11,700 nt of DNA from the NCBI GenBank assembly GCA_030151765.1, contig JASLCW010000291.1, positions 1 through 11,700 of the forward strand, read 5' to 3'. The DNA comes from Marmoricola sp. (GTDB taxonomy: Bacteria; Actinomycetota; Actinomycetes; Propionibacteriales; Nocardioidaceae). Under the pieces are notes generated by a model, which saw only the letters and a list, made by a program, of their open reading frames with translations, searched no databases and had not been told where the DNA came from. The position numbers were made by a program, and so were the translations under genes. Positions 1-7,044 of the stretch are shown one piece after another. How positions within the stretch are numbered: position 1 is the first letter of the stretch; each line of letters starts with the position of its first letter.

Positions 1-66
1 GCAAATGCAAAGGTCTGCATTTGCCTGGGGTCTCAGGGGGTTGTTGGTGCATTTGAGTGGGGTCTC
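1..66. repeat. Inverted and direct copies of TGCATTTG in left-edge intergenic region
   Basis: GCAAATGCA (1-9) and TGCATTTGC (16-24) are perfect 9-bp inverted arms around a 6-nt loop. TGCATTTG recurs at 48-55, and each of the two direct copies is followed two bases later by TGGGGTCTC, giving a 19-bp direct repeat (16-34 and 48-66) with two mismatches, 32 bp apart. The stretch lies just past the TetR gene stop. No gene is seen in bases 1-71. It may be an operator or terminator for whatever lies left of the window, but there is no T-tract, so the role is open. Confidence 0.6.
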
Positions 67-71
67 GCGGA

Positions 72-797
72 TCAGTTGACCAGGTCGGCGACCACGGTGG
101 CGATCATGTCCTCGAGGGGTACGTCGGGGTCGAGGTCGACACCACGGTCGTGCGCCAGTCCCCAGATCGCCCACCAGATGGTCTGCGCGAGCATCCCGGC
201 CAGCGCCTGCGCCGTGGGCTCGCGCACCTCGCGGCCCAACCAGGTGCGGACGGTGGCGAAGGCCATGCCCACCACGCCGAAGATGAGCGGTTCGAGTGAC
301 GCCTGGTCGTCGTCGCTGAGCTCCACACCGACCACGGCCGCGGCGAGCACGATGATCGTGACCACCTCGTCCACCAGGGCCTTGATCGTGGCGGCGAGCT
401 CCTCACCGTCGACGGCGTCCTCACGGGCGGCGAAGTCGTGCAGCGTCGGGTGCGCGGCCGCCCATTCGACGTACGTCGAGATGATCCGCTCGATGATCTG
501 ACTGATCGATCCGTCGAGGCGCACCTGCGGCACCAGCAACTCGCGCACCTCGGCGAGGACGTGGCCGCGGACCGCGCGGACCAGTTCGTCGCGGTCCTCG
601 AAGTGCCGGTAGACCACCGGGCGGCCGATCCCGCACTCCTCCGCGATCTGCCGCACGTGCAGGTCGGTTCCGGCGGGTTCGCGGTCGATGATCCGGACCG
701 CGGCATCGAGGATCTGCAGCCGGCGCTCGGCCTTGTGTCCGTCCCAACGGGTCTGCCTGCCGTCGGCGGACTGACCGGACACGGAAGTCATGGCCAT
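72..797 (-). CDS. TetR/AcrR-family transcriptional regulator
   Basis: A 241-residue protein of usual TetR length. The N-terminal DNA-binding domain covers about residues 22-72, and its helix-turn-helix reads IAEECGIGRPVVYRHF at about 51-66, the characteristic TetR signature. The C-terminal two thirds are helical and variable, as expected for a ligand pocket and dimer interface, so the ligand cannot be read from sequence. The ATG at 797 was chosen because it lies 4 nt past the stop of the reductase gene; a second ATG at 791 is also possible. An in-frame start at 899 would add 34 Arg/Pro-rich residues buried inside the reductase gene and is unlikely. As last gene of the oxygenase-reductase operon it probably represses that operon, with candidate operator sites at 3409-3475. 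Confidence 0.9.
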   Translation of the reverse strand: MAMTSVSGQSADGRQTRWDGHKAERRLQILDAAVRIIDREPAGTDLHVRQIAEECGIGRPVVYRHFEDRDELVRAVRGHVLAEVRELLVPQVRLDGSISQIIERIISTYVEWAAAHPTLHDFAAREDAVDGEELAATIKALVDEVVTIIVLAAAVVGVELSDDDQASLEPLIFGVVGMAFATVRTWLGREVREPTAQALAGMLAQTIWWAIWGLAHDRGVDLDPDVPLEDMIATVVADLVN

Positions 798-801
798 GAC
801 C

Positions 802-2403
802 CTACCGACCCCGGCGGCTTGCTCCGGCGCTCGACGCGAGCGCGGCGGTGACGGCCGCTCCTTCGACGAACTTCTCGCGGGCACTGCCCCGGGCGACACC
901 GGCGGCGCGCTCGGCGGCGTCGATGGCCCGCCATCCCGCGAGATCGATCATCTCGGGGCGATTGCGACGCACCAGCGCGCGCCATTGCGCGCGCGAGTGC
1001 CGCGGCCGGGTGAGCCGACCTGCGTTGATGTCATCGATCAGGCTCGACACGGTCTCCTCTGCGCAGGACTTGTTGGTGCCGATGAAGCCGCGCGGGCCGC
1101 GCTTGATCCAGCCCGCCACATACGTTCCGGGGCGCACCCGCCCGGCCTCGTTGGGCACCGTCGCGGTCTCCGGGTCGAAGGGCAGGCCCGGGATCTCGAC
1201 GGCCCGATAGCCGACCGAGCGCAGCACCATGCCGGCCTCGATGGTCGCGCTCTCCCCCGAGAGCGTGTCGGTGACCTCGATGCCGCCGACGACACCGTCG
1301 CCGAGGATCCGGACGGGCGTCGTGTTGAAGCGGAGCACGATCCGGCGGGCGCCCTCACGGGCCGGACGGGCGGCGATCTCACGCAGCAGGTCCAGCTTGG
1401 GCGAATCGCCTTCGAGGGGCCGGCCGCCGTTGTCGACGACCAGGTCGATCTCGTCGACGCCGGCGAGCCCGATCAGCTCCGGCATCGTGAAGGCGGCATG
1501 CTCGGGGCCGCGCCGACCGAGTACGACGACCTCGCGTACGGCGCTCCCCCGCAGCGTCGCCAGCGGCAGCGCCGGGATGTCCGTGGTGGCGAGGCCCGTC
1601 GCGTCACTCGTCAGGATCCGGGCGACGTCGAGTGCGACATTGCCGTTGCCGATGACGACGACGCGCTCACCGGAGAGGTCGACATAGGCATCCTGGTGAT
1701 CGGGGTGGCCGTTGTACCAGCCGACGATCGCCGTGGCCGACTCGCTGCCCGCCATGTCCTCGCCCTCGATGCCCAGCGGCCGGTCGTGCGCCGCGCCACT
1801 CGCATGAATCACCGCGTCGTAGTGGTCGTGCAGCTCGTCCAGGCTGACGTGCCGGCCCACCTCGACATTGAGGAAGTACTCGAAGCCGTCCTGCTCCTCG
1901 ATGGCGTGGAAGAGCTTCTCGACCTGCTTGGTGCGCTGGTGGTCGGGTGCGACCCCGGCGCGCACCAGACCGTACGGCGCCGGCAGCTTGTCGAAGACGT
2001 CGACGCTGACCCCCGGGTTCTTGAGGAGTTCGTCGGCGGCGTACATCGCGGCCGGCCCGGCGCCGACGATCGCCACCCGGAAGTCGCCGCGGACCTCGAC
2101 ACGGTCACCCTGCTCGACGATCGCGAGGGGTGCGCGATCGGCGTGCGGGAAGTCCGCGTAGTAGGCCTCGGCGAGTGCGATGAAGGGCAGCTCGCGCTCC
2201 TCCAGCATCGTGTGCGGCTTGATCGCGCCGACCGGGCAGGCCGTCGTGCAGGCACCGCAATCGACGCAGGCGGCGGCGTCCACGTAGACCATCTCGGCCT
2301 CGAGGAAGCCCGGCTCACCGGGTGCGGGGTGGATGCAGTTCACCGGGCAGGCGACGACACAGGAGGCATCGCTGCAGCAGGACTGCGTGACGACGTACGG
2401 CAT
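802..2403 (-). CDS. FprB-like ferredoxin-fused NADPH:ferredoxin (adrenodoxin-type) reductase
   Basis: A 533-residue fusion. Residues 1-60 form a 7Fe-type ferredoxin: Cys9/10, 15, 19 and 23, then CVDCGACTTACP with Cys46, 49, 52 and 56. Residues 108 onward are an adrenodoxin-reductase-like flavoprotein, with the FAD Rossmann motif GAGPAAM at 114-120, the PYGLVRAGVAPDH segment at 143-155, the NADPH motif GNGNVALDVA at 252-261, and the C-terminal GWIKRGPRGFIGTNK motif that contacts both cofactors. The architecture and length match mycobacterial FprB. It should pass electrons from NADPH through FAD to its own iron-sulfur clusters and on to an oxygenase in the cytoplasm. It starts 3 nt after the diiron oxygenase stop and ends 4 nt before the TetR start, so all three are probably co-translated. 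The fusion suggests a dedicated donor for the neighbouring oxygenase; this is inference. Confidence 0.93.
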   Translation of the reverse strand: MPYVVTQSCCSDASCVVACPVNCIHPAPGEPGFLEAEMVYVDAAACVDCGACTTACPVGAIKPHTMLEERELPFIALAEAYYADFPHADRAPLAIVEQGDRVEVRGDFRVAIVGAGPAAMYAADELLKNPGVSVDVFDKLPAPYGLVRAGVAPDHQRTKQVEKLFHAIEEQDGFEYFLNVEVGRHVSLDELHDHYDAVIHASGAAHDRPLGIEGEDMAGSESATAIVGWYNGHPDHQDAYVDLSGERVVVIGNGNVALDVARILTSDATGLATTDIPALPLATLRGSAVREVVVLGRRGPEHAAFTMPELIGLAGVDEIDLVVDNGGRPLEGDSPKLDLLREIAARPAREGARRIVLRFNTTPVRILGDGVVGGIEVTDTLSGESATIEAGMVLRSVGYRAVEIPGLPFDPETATVPNEAGRVRPGTYVAGWIKRGPRGFIGTNKSCAEETVSSLIDDINAGRLTRPRHSRAQWRALVRRNRPEMIDLAGWRAIDAAERAAGVARGSAREKFVEGAAVTAALASSAGASRRGR

Positions 2404-2406
2404 GGC

Positions 2407-3369
2407 TCAGGCCGGATCGGGTTCGCTGCGGAAGCGCGACGGGCGGCCGTCGATCTTCAGGAAGCGCCACACCCGGCGGGAGACGACGTTCATCAGGCCG
2501 ACCTCCTCGGCCAGCATCCGCGGGTCGGCGAAGACGCTGCGCAGCAGCCGGCGGCCTTCCTCGGAGTCCCAGAAGATCTCGTCGAGGACCTCCTTGGGGA
2601 TGTCGCAGTCGTTGCGGAACTCCTTGACCGGCTTCATGATCACGTCGCCGAGGACGCGCATGATGACCGGATAGGCGACCGACAGCACGGCCTTGCGGGC
2701 CCGGGAGAGCTTCGGGGTGTTCTGGCGCATGTACTCGTGCGCGAAGGAGATGTGGCGGGCCTCCTCGGCGACGTGGATCTGCATCACGCGCTGCAGCAGC
2801 GGGTGCAGGTCGTCGCCGGCGCGCAGCACGGACTTCTGCAGGTGGTCGATCGGCTCCTCGCCGGCCAGCACGCCGACGAAGAAGACCTCCGGCAGGAAGC
2901 GCGCAGCCAGCGGCAGGTAGGGCGCGAGGAAGCGGAAGTAGCCGGGACCACCCGGTACGTCGACGTCCAGGCGGTTCACGAACTCCTGGAACATCTGGGT
3001 GTGGTGGGTCTCTTCGGTGGCCTCGTGCGTGCAGTAGCGGAACTCGGCCGAGCCGTTGGGCAGGCTCATCACGTGCTCCATGAGGCCGCGGATGAGGATG
3101 TTCTCGAACTGCAGGCCGACCTTGGCGATATTGGCCTGGCGCCAGAGGCCGATCTCGATCTGGCGCTCGAGCGGCTGGGCCTTGTACCAGGGGTGACGAC
3201 CGAGCGCGTCCGCCTCGGGCAGCACCCAGCGCGGGTCGGTCTTGTCGACCGCGTAGTCGGGGTTGTCCCAGTCGATGTCGACGAAGGGATCGAAGTGCTG
3301 GTGCACCGAACCCTCGGAGAGCGTCATCAGCATCTCGTCGTACGAGTTGTGCGTCGCGGTGGCGGTCAT
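2407..3369 (-). CDS. AurF-like non-haem diiron oxygenase
   Basis: A 320-residue protein resembling the p-aminobenzoate N-oxygenase (AurF) family, all-helical ferritin-like enzymes with a carboxylate-bridged diiron centre. Likely metal ligands are Glu89 (LQFEN), Glu119 or Glu120 with His122 or His123 (EATEETHHTQMF), Glu172 (AGEEPIDH), and the H-x3-E-x2-H triad His199, Glu203, His206 in HVAEEARHISFAHEY. The triad spacing, and the 27-residue gap from Glu172 to His199, agree with what I recall for AurF. The substrate is unknown; family members hydroxylate arylamines or other small molecules. It is first in the operon and directly precedes a ferredoxin-fused reductase, a sensible redox partner. 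The ATG at 3369 has a GTGAGG ribosome site at 3375-3380. Confidence 0.88.
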   Translation of the reverse strand: MTATATHNSYDEMLMTLSEGSVHQHFDPFVDIDWDNPDYAVDKTDPRWVLPEADALGRHPWYKAQPLERQIEIGLWRQANIAKVGLQFENILIRGLMEHVMSLPNGSAEFRYCTHEATEETHHTQMFQEFVNRLDVDVPGGPGYFRFLAPYLPLAARFLPEVFFVGVLAGEEPIDHLQKSVLRAGDDLHPLLQRVMQIHVAEEARHISFAHEYMRQNTPKLSRARKAVLSVAYPVIMRVLGDVIMKPVKEFRNDCDIPKEVLDEIFWDSEEGRRLLRSVFADPRMLAEEVGLMNVVSRRVWRFLKIDGRPSRFRSEPDPA

Positions 3370-3407
3370 CGGAACCTCACAGGTGTCGACTTCTTGCGGA
3401 CAAACCG

Positions 3408-3437
3408 AGGTTAGCGTTACACCGAGTCACATGTAAA
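3408..3437 (-). promoter_or_regulatory. Candidate promoter of the oxygenase-reductase-TetR operon
   Basis: Read on the minus strand, TTTACA (3437-3432) and TAACCT (3413-3408) are 18 nt apart and fit a loose housekeeping -35/-10 pair. A start near 3401 would leave a leader of about 30 nt ending in the GTGAGG ribosome site at 3375-3380. This is judged by eye only; actinobacterial promoters are often weakly conserved. Confidence 0.35.
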
Positions 3438-3468
3438 TGGTTAGTGCGACGTCTTGTCACACATATTC
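3409..3468. repeat. Two 30-bp copies of a GGTTAG-N11-GTCACA bipartite motif
   Basis: GGTTAG occurs at 3409-3414 and 3439-3444, and GTCACA at 3426-3431 and 3456-3461. Each copy has an 11-nt spacer and the copies lie exactly 30 bp apart, about three helical turns. By eye 18 of 30 positions agree between copies. The first copy overlaps the candidate promoter, which would suit a repressor that binds cooperatively. Binding by the operon's TetR protein is inference. Confidence 0.5.
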
Positions 3469-3475
3469 GTGTGAC
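3456..3475. promoter_or_regulatory. Palindromic candidate operator GTCACAC-N6-GTGTGAC
   Basis: Perfect 7-bp inverted arms at 3456-3462 and 3469-3475 surround ATATTC. The 20-bp length and central AT-rich spacer are typical of TetR-family operators, and the site lies upstream of an operon that encodes a TetR protein. It is also 5 nt past the stop of the signal peptidase gene at 3481, so it could act as a hairpin at that operon's end. No T-tract follows on the minus strand, which makes an intrinsic terminator less likely. Confidence 0.5.
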
Positions 3476-3480
3476 GGCGG

Positions 3481-4311
3481 TCACGCGGCCGCGGCATGCC
3501 TGCCCTCGTCGCGCGGCGGGAAGCCGACCAGCAGGGAGTACAGCGCCGGCAGGAAGCAGCCGAGGACCAGCAGTGCCCAGAGCCACCACGGAACCGCCGG
3601 CGAGAGCGCGACCCGGAACTCGTGCCGGCTGTCGGGTACGGCGACGTGCACCCGCCCGACCTGCCCGTCGCGCATGACGACGCTCTCCCCCTCGTGCGCC
3701 CGCAGCCGGACCGGCAGCAGGCCGGTGCCGACGTACGTCGCGTCCGCGCCGCCGGTGCGTCCCGGCACGAAGGACAGTTGTTCGGCATTGAGCAGGGGCC
3801 GGTGGACGACGATCGCGAGCGTGATCGCCAGCGATCCGAGCAGCACCGCGACGGGCAGCTTCCAGTCCACACCCACGAAGGCCCGCACGATCACCACCAG
3901 AAAGAATCCGCCGAGGAGGATCGGCGCGGCCGTGACCAGCCATCCGACGCCCCACCACCGCATCTGCACCTGCCCGATCACGTCGGAGGCCGCCAGCCGC
4001 CACGGGTCGGGCGCCGGGATCACTCCCTTGGTCGACACGGTGCCGTCGGGGTTCACGGCGTACACGCGGTGGCTGTAGGTGAGGTCGGACCGGCCCGGCG
4101 GGTGGAAGGAGATGAAGTCCCCGACCGCCAGGCCGTCGAAGGTCACGGGCTTCACCCAGAGCAGGGTTCCCACCGGGGCGACGGTTCCCATCGAGGGTGT
4201 CTCGACCCGCTCCCAGCGGCCACCCTGCGCACGCCACACGCCGCAGAAGGCCACGAAGCCGACGAGTACGGCGATGAGCGCCCATACGGCGATCCTGCCC
4301 GCGCGCCTCAT
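3481..4311 (-). CDS. Divergent SipW-type (S26B) signal peptidase with extra membrane and outer domains
   Basis: A 276-residue membrane peptidase. The first membrane helix is about residues 6-25. The catalytic serine is probably Ser40 in ETPSMG and the partner His81 in YSHRV, the Ser/His pair of the SipW and ER-type enzymes. Membrane helices follow at about 123-143 and 152-169, an outer segment at about 170-240, and a fourth helix at about 241-263. Simple SipW proteins have only two helices and about 190-200 residues, so the outer domain and last two helices are additions. The usual KGDAN-like motif is replaced by TKGVIPAPDPW (about 94-104). Its start overlaps the LamG gene stop by 4 nt (ATGA), and a GGAGG lies shortly upstream. 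Context suggests it processes the three GTLSxW-type proteins encoded before it. Confidence 0.82.
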   Translation of the reverse strand: MRRAGRIAVWALIAVLVGFVAFCGVWRAQGGRWERVETPSMGTVAPVGTLLWVKPVTFDGLAVGDFISFHPPGRSDLTYSHRVYAVNPDGTVSTKGVIPAPDPWRLAASDVIGQVQMRWWGVGWLVTAAPILLGGFFLVVIVRAFVGVDWKLPVAVLLGSLAITLAIVVHRPLLNAEQLSFVPGRTGGADATYVGTGLLPVRLRAHEGESVVMRDGQVGRVHVAVPDSRHEFRVALSPAVPWWLWALLVLGCFLPALYSLLVGFPPRDEGRHAAAA

Positions 4312-5711
4312 GCCAGGAACACCTCCGCCGGGTCACCGGACCAGGTGAGGCTCAGCCGCCAGTTGGCGCTCACCGAGACCGTGAAGACGATCGGCACATA
4401 GAGGCGCAGCCCGGAGACATCGCTGCTGTAGCCCGACGAGGCACGAGCGAGCGCGACGGACAGCGTCTGGGTCTGGCCGGGAGACGGCGCCGTGACCGTT
4501 CGCGGCGTGTTGTTGGCGAAGTTGGCCAGGGTCATGCCCGAGATGGACGAGTCGGCGGGATTGGCGAAGGACAAGGACACCGTGACCTGGGAGCACGGAG
4601 CCGCCATGCCACCGGGCAGCGTCCCGCCGTAGGTCGTCGTACCGCTGTCCCCCAGCATCCACAGGTGCGTGGCGCCCAGCGTCTTGACCGTCGACTCGTA
4701 CGACGTCGCTCCCAATGCCTTCGCGGAGATCGTCCCGATCTGCGTGGAGTTGAGCGTGACGCCGTTGATCACGAAGGCACCGGCCAGACTCCCGTGGAAG
4801 GTCGTCGACGACGGCGCTCCTGCCGAGATCGAGGTGAAATCGGCCCAGCCGAGATGCCAGTAGCCGGCCGGCGTACTGCTCAACAGGCTCAATCCACTGG
4901 CCGTCGCCTGCACGCTCCCGTCGACGTACAGCGTCACGGTCTTCGTCAGGGTCAGGACTCCGGAGGTGTCGACCGTCAGGACGGCGAGGTGCCAGCCGCT
5001 TCCCCAGTTGCCCGAGCTCACGCCCGTGATGGTTGCGAGGGTCGAGCTGGCGGCGAAGCGCACCTTCCCTGCGGTGTCGAGCCACATCATCGGATTGCCG
5101 GTCGCCGAGGACGCGTTCGACAGACTGGCCCCCAACCCCATGAGCCCCCCGCCGAGGGCATCGCTCGCGTTGAACCAGACGCCGATGCTGTAGCTCGACT
5201 GGAGCAGGCCGAGCAGGCCGCTGCCACTGGCGCCGGTGATGTCGCCGGCATAGGCGGAACCGCTGAAGGCGGCCGCCTTCGAACTCCCCCACGGATCGGC
5301 CTGTCCGAAAGTCGTCGCGTAGCGGGGCAGCAACGGGTCGGTGCTCGTCATCGAGTCGGCGAACTGGACCGGACCGCAGGACGACCCGGTGACCGTCTGG
5401 GTCACCGCCAGATCACCCTGGTTCGCGATGCCGTCGACGGCGGTCACCGTGCCCGAGGACGGTGCCGGGTTCTGCGGCGCCCAGCTCCCCGCACACGTGC
5501 GGGTGCTCATCCTCGCGGTGCCGGTACAGCTGCCCGAGGGATATGTGTGGGTGAAGGCGAGCGAGGCCGTCCCCGTCGTGTTGCTGTTCGCGACGACGGC
5601 GGCCGGCCAGCCCGACAAGGTCCCCGTACTCCCGAGCATGAGGGCACCGAGTGCGCACGAGGCCACCGCGAGGAGGATCCTCGAGGGCGACCGCATGGCT
5701 CGGCGATCCAT
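4308..5711 (-). CDS. Exported LamG/concanavalin-A-like domain protein with SipW-type signal
   Basis: A 467-residue exported protein. The N-terminus has basic residues, a hydrophobic stretch at about 12-28 and GSTGTLSGWPAAVV (27-40), the pattern of SipW-cleaved precursors such as TasA. Residues of about 115-335 look like a LamG/concanavalin-A-like fold: an early SYSIGVWF strand (173-180), WHLAVLTVD (240-248), LYVDGSVQAT (261-270) and FHGSLAGAFV (305-314). Such domains commonly bind sugars or proteins. The C-terminus ends with LSLTWSG (453-459), close to the LTWTLxG ends of the two upstream proteins. It starts 4 nt after the preceding stop and has no clear ribosome site, so it probably relies on coupled translation; Met6 (5696) is an alternative start. 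Probably a binding or tip component of the surface structure (inference). Confidence 0.8.
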   Translation of the reverse strand: MDRRAMRSPSRILLAVASCALGALMLGSTGTLSGWPAAVVANSNTTGTASLAFTHTYPSGSCTGTARMSTRTCAGSWAPQNPAPSSGTVTAVDGIANQGDLAVTQTVTGSSCGPVQFADSMTSTDPLLPRYATTFGQADPWGSSKAAAFSGSAYAGDITGASGSGLLGLLQSSYSIGVWFNASDALGGGLMGLGASLSNASSATGNPMMWLDTAGKVRFAASSTLATITGVSSGNWGSGWHLAVLTVDTSGVLTLTKTVTLYVDGSVQATASGLSLLSSTPAGYWHLGWADFTSISAGAPSSTTFHGSLAGAFVINGVTLNSTQIGTISAKALGATSYESTVKTLGATHLWMLGDSGTTTYGGTLPGGMAAPCSQVTVSLSFANPADSSISGMTLANFANNTPRTVTAPSPGQTQTLSVALARASSGYSSDVSGLRLYVPIVFTVSVSANWRLSLTWSGDPAEVFLA

Positions 5712-5715
5712 CGGA

Positions 5716-6396
5716 TCAGCCGCTCAGGGTCCAGGTCAGCGGCTGGGTCAGGGTGATTCCCTGATCGGTGATCCCGGCACTGCCGATGAGTGTCACCGTG
5801 ACACGACAGGTCCACGACGCTCCCGGGTTCAGGTCACCACCGGTGGCGTTGTGGGTCTTCGTGGCGGTCGGCGGCGCCGCGGCCGCATACGCGAGGTCGC
5901 CCCAGGCACTGCCGCTCGCGTACGTCGTTCCGGGCGAGCAGCTGACCGCGACGTTGAGATCGTTGTTGGTGCAGAGGGCGGCCGCGGGAGGGGTGCCACC
6001 TCCTGCGGCCGGGCTCTGCGAGCAGCTTCCCGGAGCGAGCACGAAGCTGGTCCCGTTCGCGGCGCCGACATTCTTGAAAGTGACGTCGGTGGTCACGACC
6101 GAGCCCGGTGACAGCGGGCTGCCGGTGCCGCCGTACTTGTTGATGGTCGTGCAGGTGGAGCTGTTGACCGTCGCCTGGGCGCCGTCGCTCGACGTACAGA
6201 CGGTGGCGCCGCTGGTCTCCTGCAGGATGACCGCCTTGGCGGTGGCCGTCGAGTTGGTGGAATTGCCGATGATCGCCTGGGTCCAGCTCGACAACGTGCC
6301 GGTTGCCCCCAGTGAGAGCACGAGCGCGGAGATCGCGCACGCGCCCCACAGGAGGACGACCGGCTTGCGTCGCCGGGCCCGGTGCTGGGTGCCCAT
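5716..6396 (-). CDS. Six-cysteine exported protein with SipW-type signal, copy 1
   Basis: A 226-residue secreted protein of unknown function. Basic residues 6-11 are followed by a hydrophobic stretch (about 13-32) and GTLSSWTQAII (33-43), a SipW-type signal with cleavage expected nearby. The predicted mature part has cysteines at 67, 82, 125, 142, 153 and 197, matching in order the six of its upstream neighbour. Both share a CTTINKYGGTGSPL-like segment (here 82-95) and an APGxC motif. It ends QPLTWTLSG. It is Thr/Ser/Ala/Gly rich and probably all beta, like a fibre or coat subunit. It lies 12 nt after the previous gene with no convincing ribosome site. Gene duplication with the neighbour is clear; a structural-subunit role is inferred from context. 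Confidence 0.78.
   Translation of the reverse strand: MGTQHRARRRKPVVLLWGACAISALVLSLGATGTLSSWTQAIIGNSTNSTATAKAVILQETSGATVCTSSDGAQATVNSSTCTTINKYGGTGSPLSPGSVVTTDVTFKNVGAANGTSFVLAPGSCSQSPAAGGGTPPAAALCTNNDLNVAVSCSPGTTYASGSAWGDLAYAAAAPPTATKTHNATGGDLNPGASWTCRVTVTLIGSAGITDQGITLTQPLTWTLSG
6120..6144. repeat. 25-bp coding repeat, copy 1 (pair at 6765-6789)
   Basis: These 25 bases are identical to 6765-6789. Both encode the INKYGGTG region of the two six-cysteine proteins. The identity marks the most conserved part of the duplicated genes and could support recombination between them. Confidence 0.8.
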
Positions 6397-6408
6397 GACC
6401 GTGAGGAC

Positions 6409-7044
6409 TCAGCCGGCGAGGGTCCACGTCAGCGGTTGCGAGGCGACCTGGCCGGCCACCTGTGGCGACGCGGAGCTCGGCAGCGCGACCGTGAAGGTGC
6501 AGCTCGTCGATTCCGCCGCGGCCAGCGATCCGATCGACTGGTTGCCGAAGGACGAGAGCACGACCGGCGAGGCCGTGGTGTCCAGCGTGCTGGGCGCCGT
6601 GCACTTCACCGTCACCGTTGCCACGTCGCAGATGCTCTGGGTGGCCGAGCCGCTGCCGAGGGTCTTCGTGCAGACGCCCGGGGCCAGGGTCAGCGTGCCG
6701 GGACCGGTGCCGGTGTTGGACATCGTCACCGTCGCGGACTGGCTGTCGCCGGGCTGCAAGGGCGTGCCGGTGCCGCCGTACTTGTTGATCGTCGAGCAGC
6801 TGAACGAGTTGGTGCCGTCGTTGTTGCCGGTGGACACGCAGGTGTTGGTGCCGTCGGTCTCGGTCAGTACGACGGCGTCCGCGGCCTTGGCCGTGTTCGT
6901 GCCGTTGTCGATGATCGCCGTGGTCCAGCTGGACAGCGTTCCGTTGACACCGAGGACCAGGACCACTGCCGCGAGGGCGCCACTTGCCCAGAGCAAGGGC
7001 ATCGAACGGCGCCGTTTGTGGGCATGCTGCGTTGAATCGGCCAT
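6409..7044 (-). CDS. Six-cysteine exported protein with SipW-type signal, copy 2
   Basis: A 211-residue paralogue of the next gene downstream. A basic N-terminus (HKRRR, 9-13) is followed by a hydrophobic stretch (about 16-34) and GTLSSWTTAII (35-45). Cysteines at 69, 83, 125, 139, 148 and 182 line up with those of the paralogue, suggesting three conserved disulfides outside the cell. The segment CSTINKYGGTGTPLQPGD (83-100) and the end QPLTWTLAG are nearly identical to the paralogue. A strong GGGAGGG ribosome site (7051-7057) lies 6 nt before the ATG, the best in this half of the island, consistent with an abundant product or a separate translation unit. The function is not recognised; a surface subunit is the likely role. 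Confidence 0.78.
   Translation of the reverse strand: MADSTQHAHKRRRSMPLLWASGALAAVVLVLGVNGTLSSWTTAIIDNGTNTAKAADAVVLTETDGTNTCVSTGNNDGTNSFSCSTINKYGGTGTPLQPGDSQSATVTMSNTGTGPGTLTLAPGVCTKTLGSGSATQSICDVATVTVKCTAPSTLDTTASPVVLSSFGNQSIGSLAAAESTSCTFTVALPSSASPQVAGQVASQPLTWTLAG
6765..6789. repeat. 25-bp coding repeat, copy 2 (pair at 6120-6144)
   Basis: Identical to 6120-6144, 645 bp away in the same orientation and at the equivalent place in the paralogous gene. Confidence 0.8.

Noticed and set aside
798..899. 34-residue N-terminal extension of the TetR protein from an ATG at 899
   Set aside because: The extension is Arg/Pro/Ser rich and unlike a TetR start, and it would overlap the reductase gene by about 98 bases. 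The ATG at 797 sits 4 nt past the reductase stop.
790..3414. Long plus-strand open frame of 874 codons
   Set aside because: It lies opposite the reductase and diiron oxygenase genes, whose motifs are unmistakable. The product has no recognisable domains; long antisense frames are common in high-GC DNA.
3456..3475. CRP/GlxR-type site
   Set aside because: The consensus TGTGA-N6-TCACA would need the half sites in the opposite orientation; here TCACA comes first.
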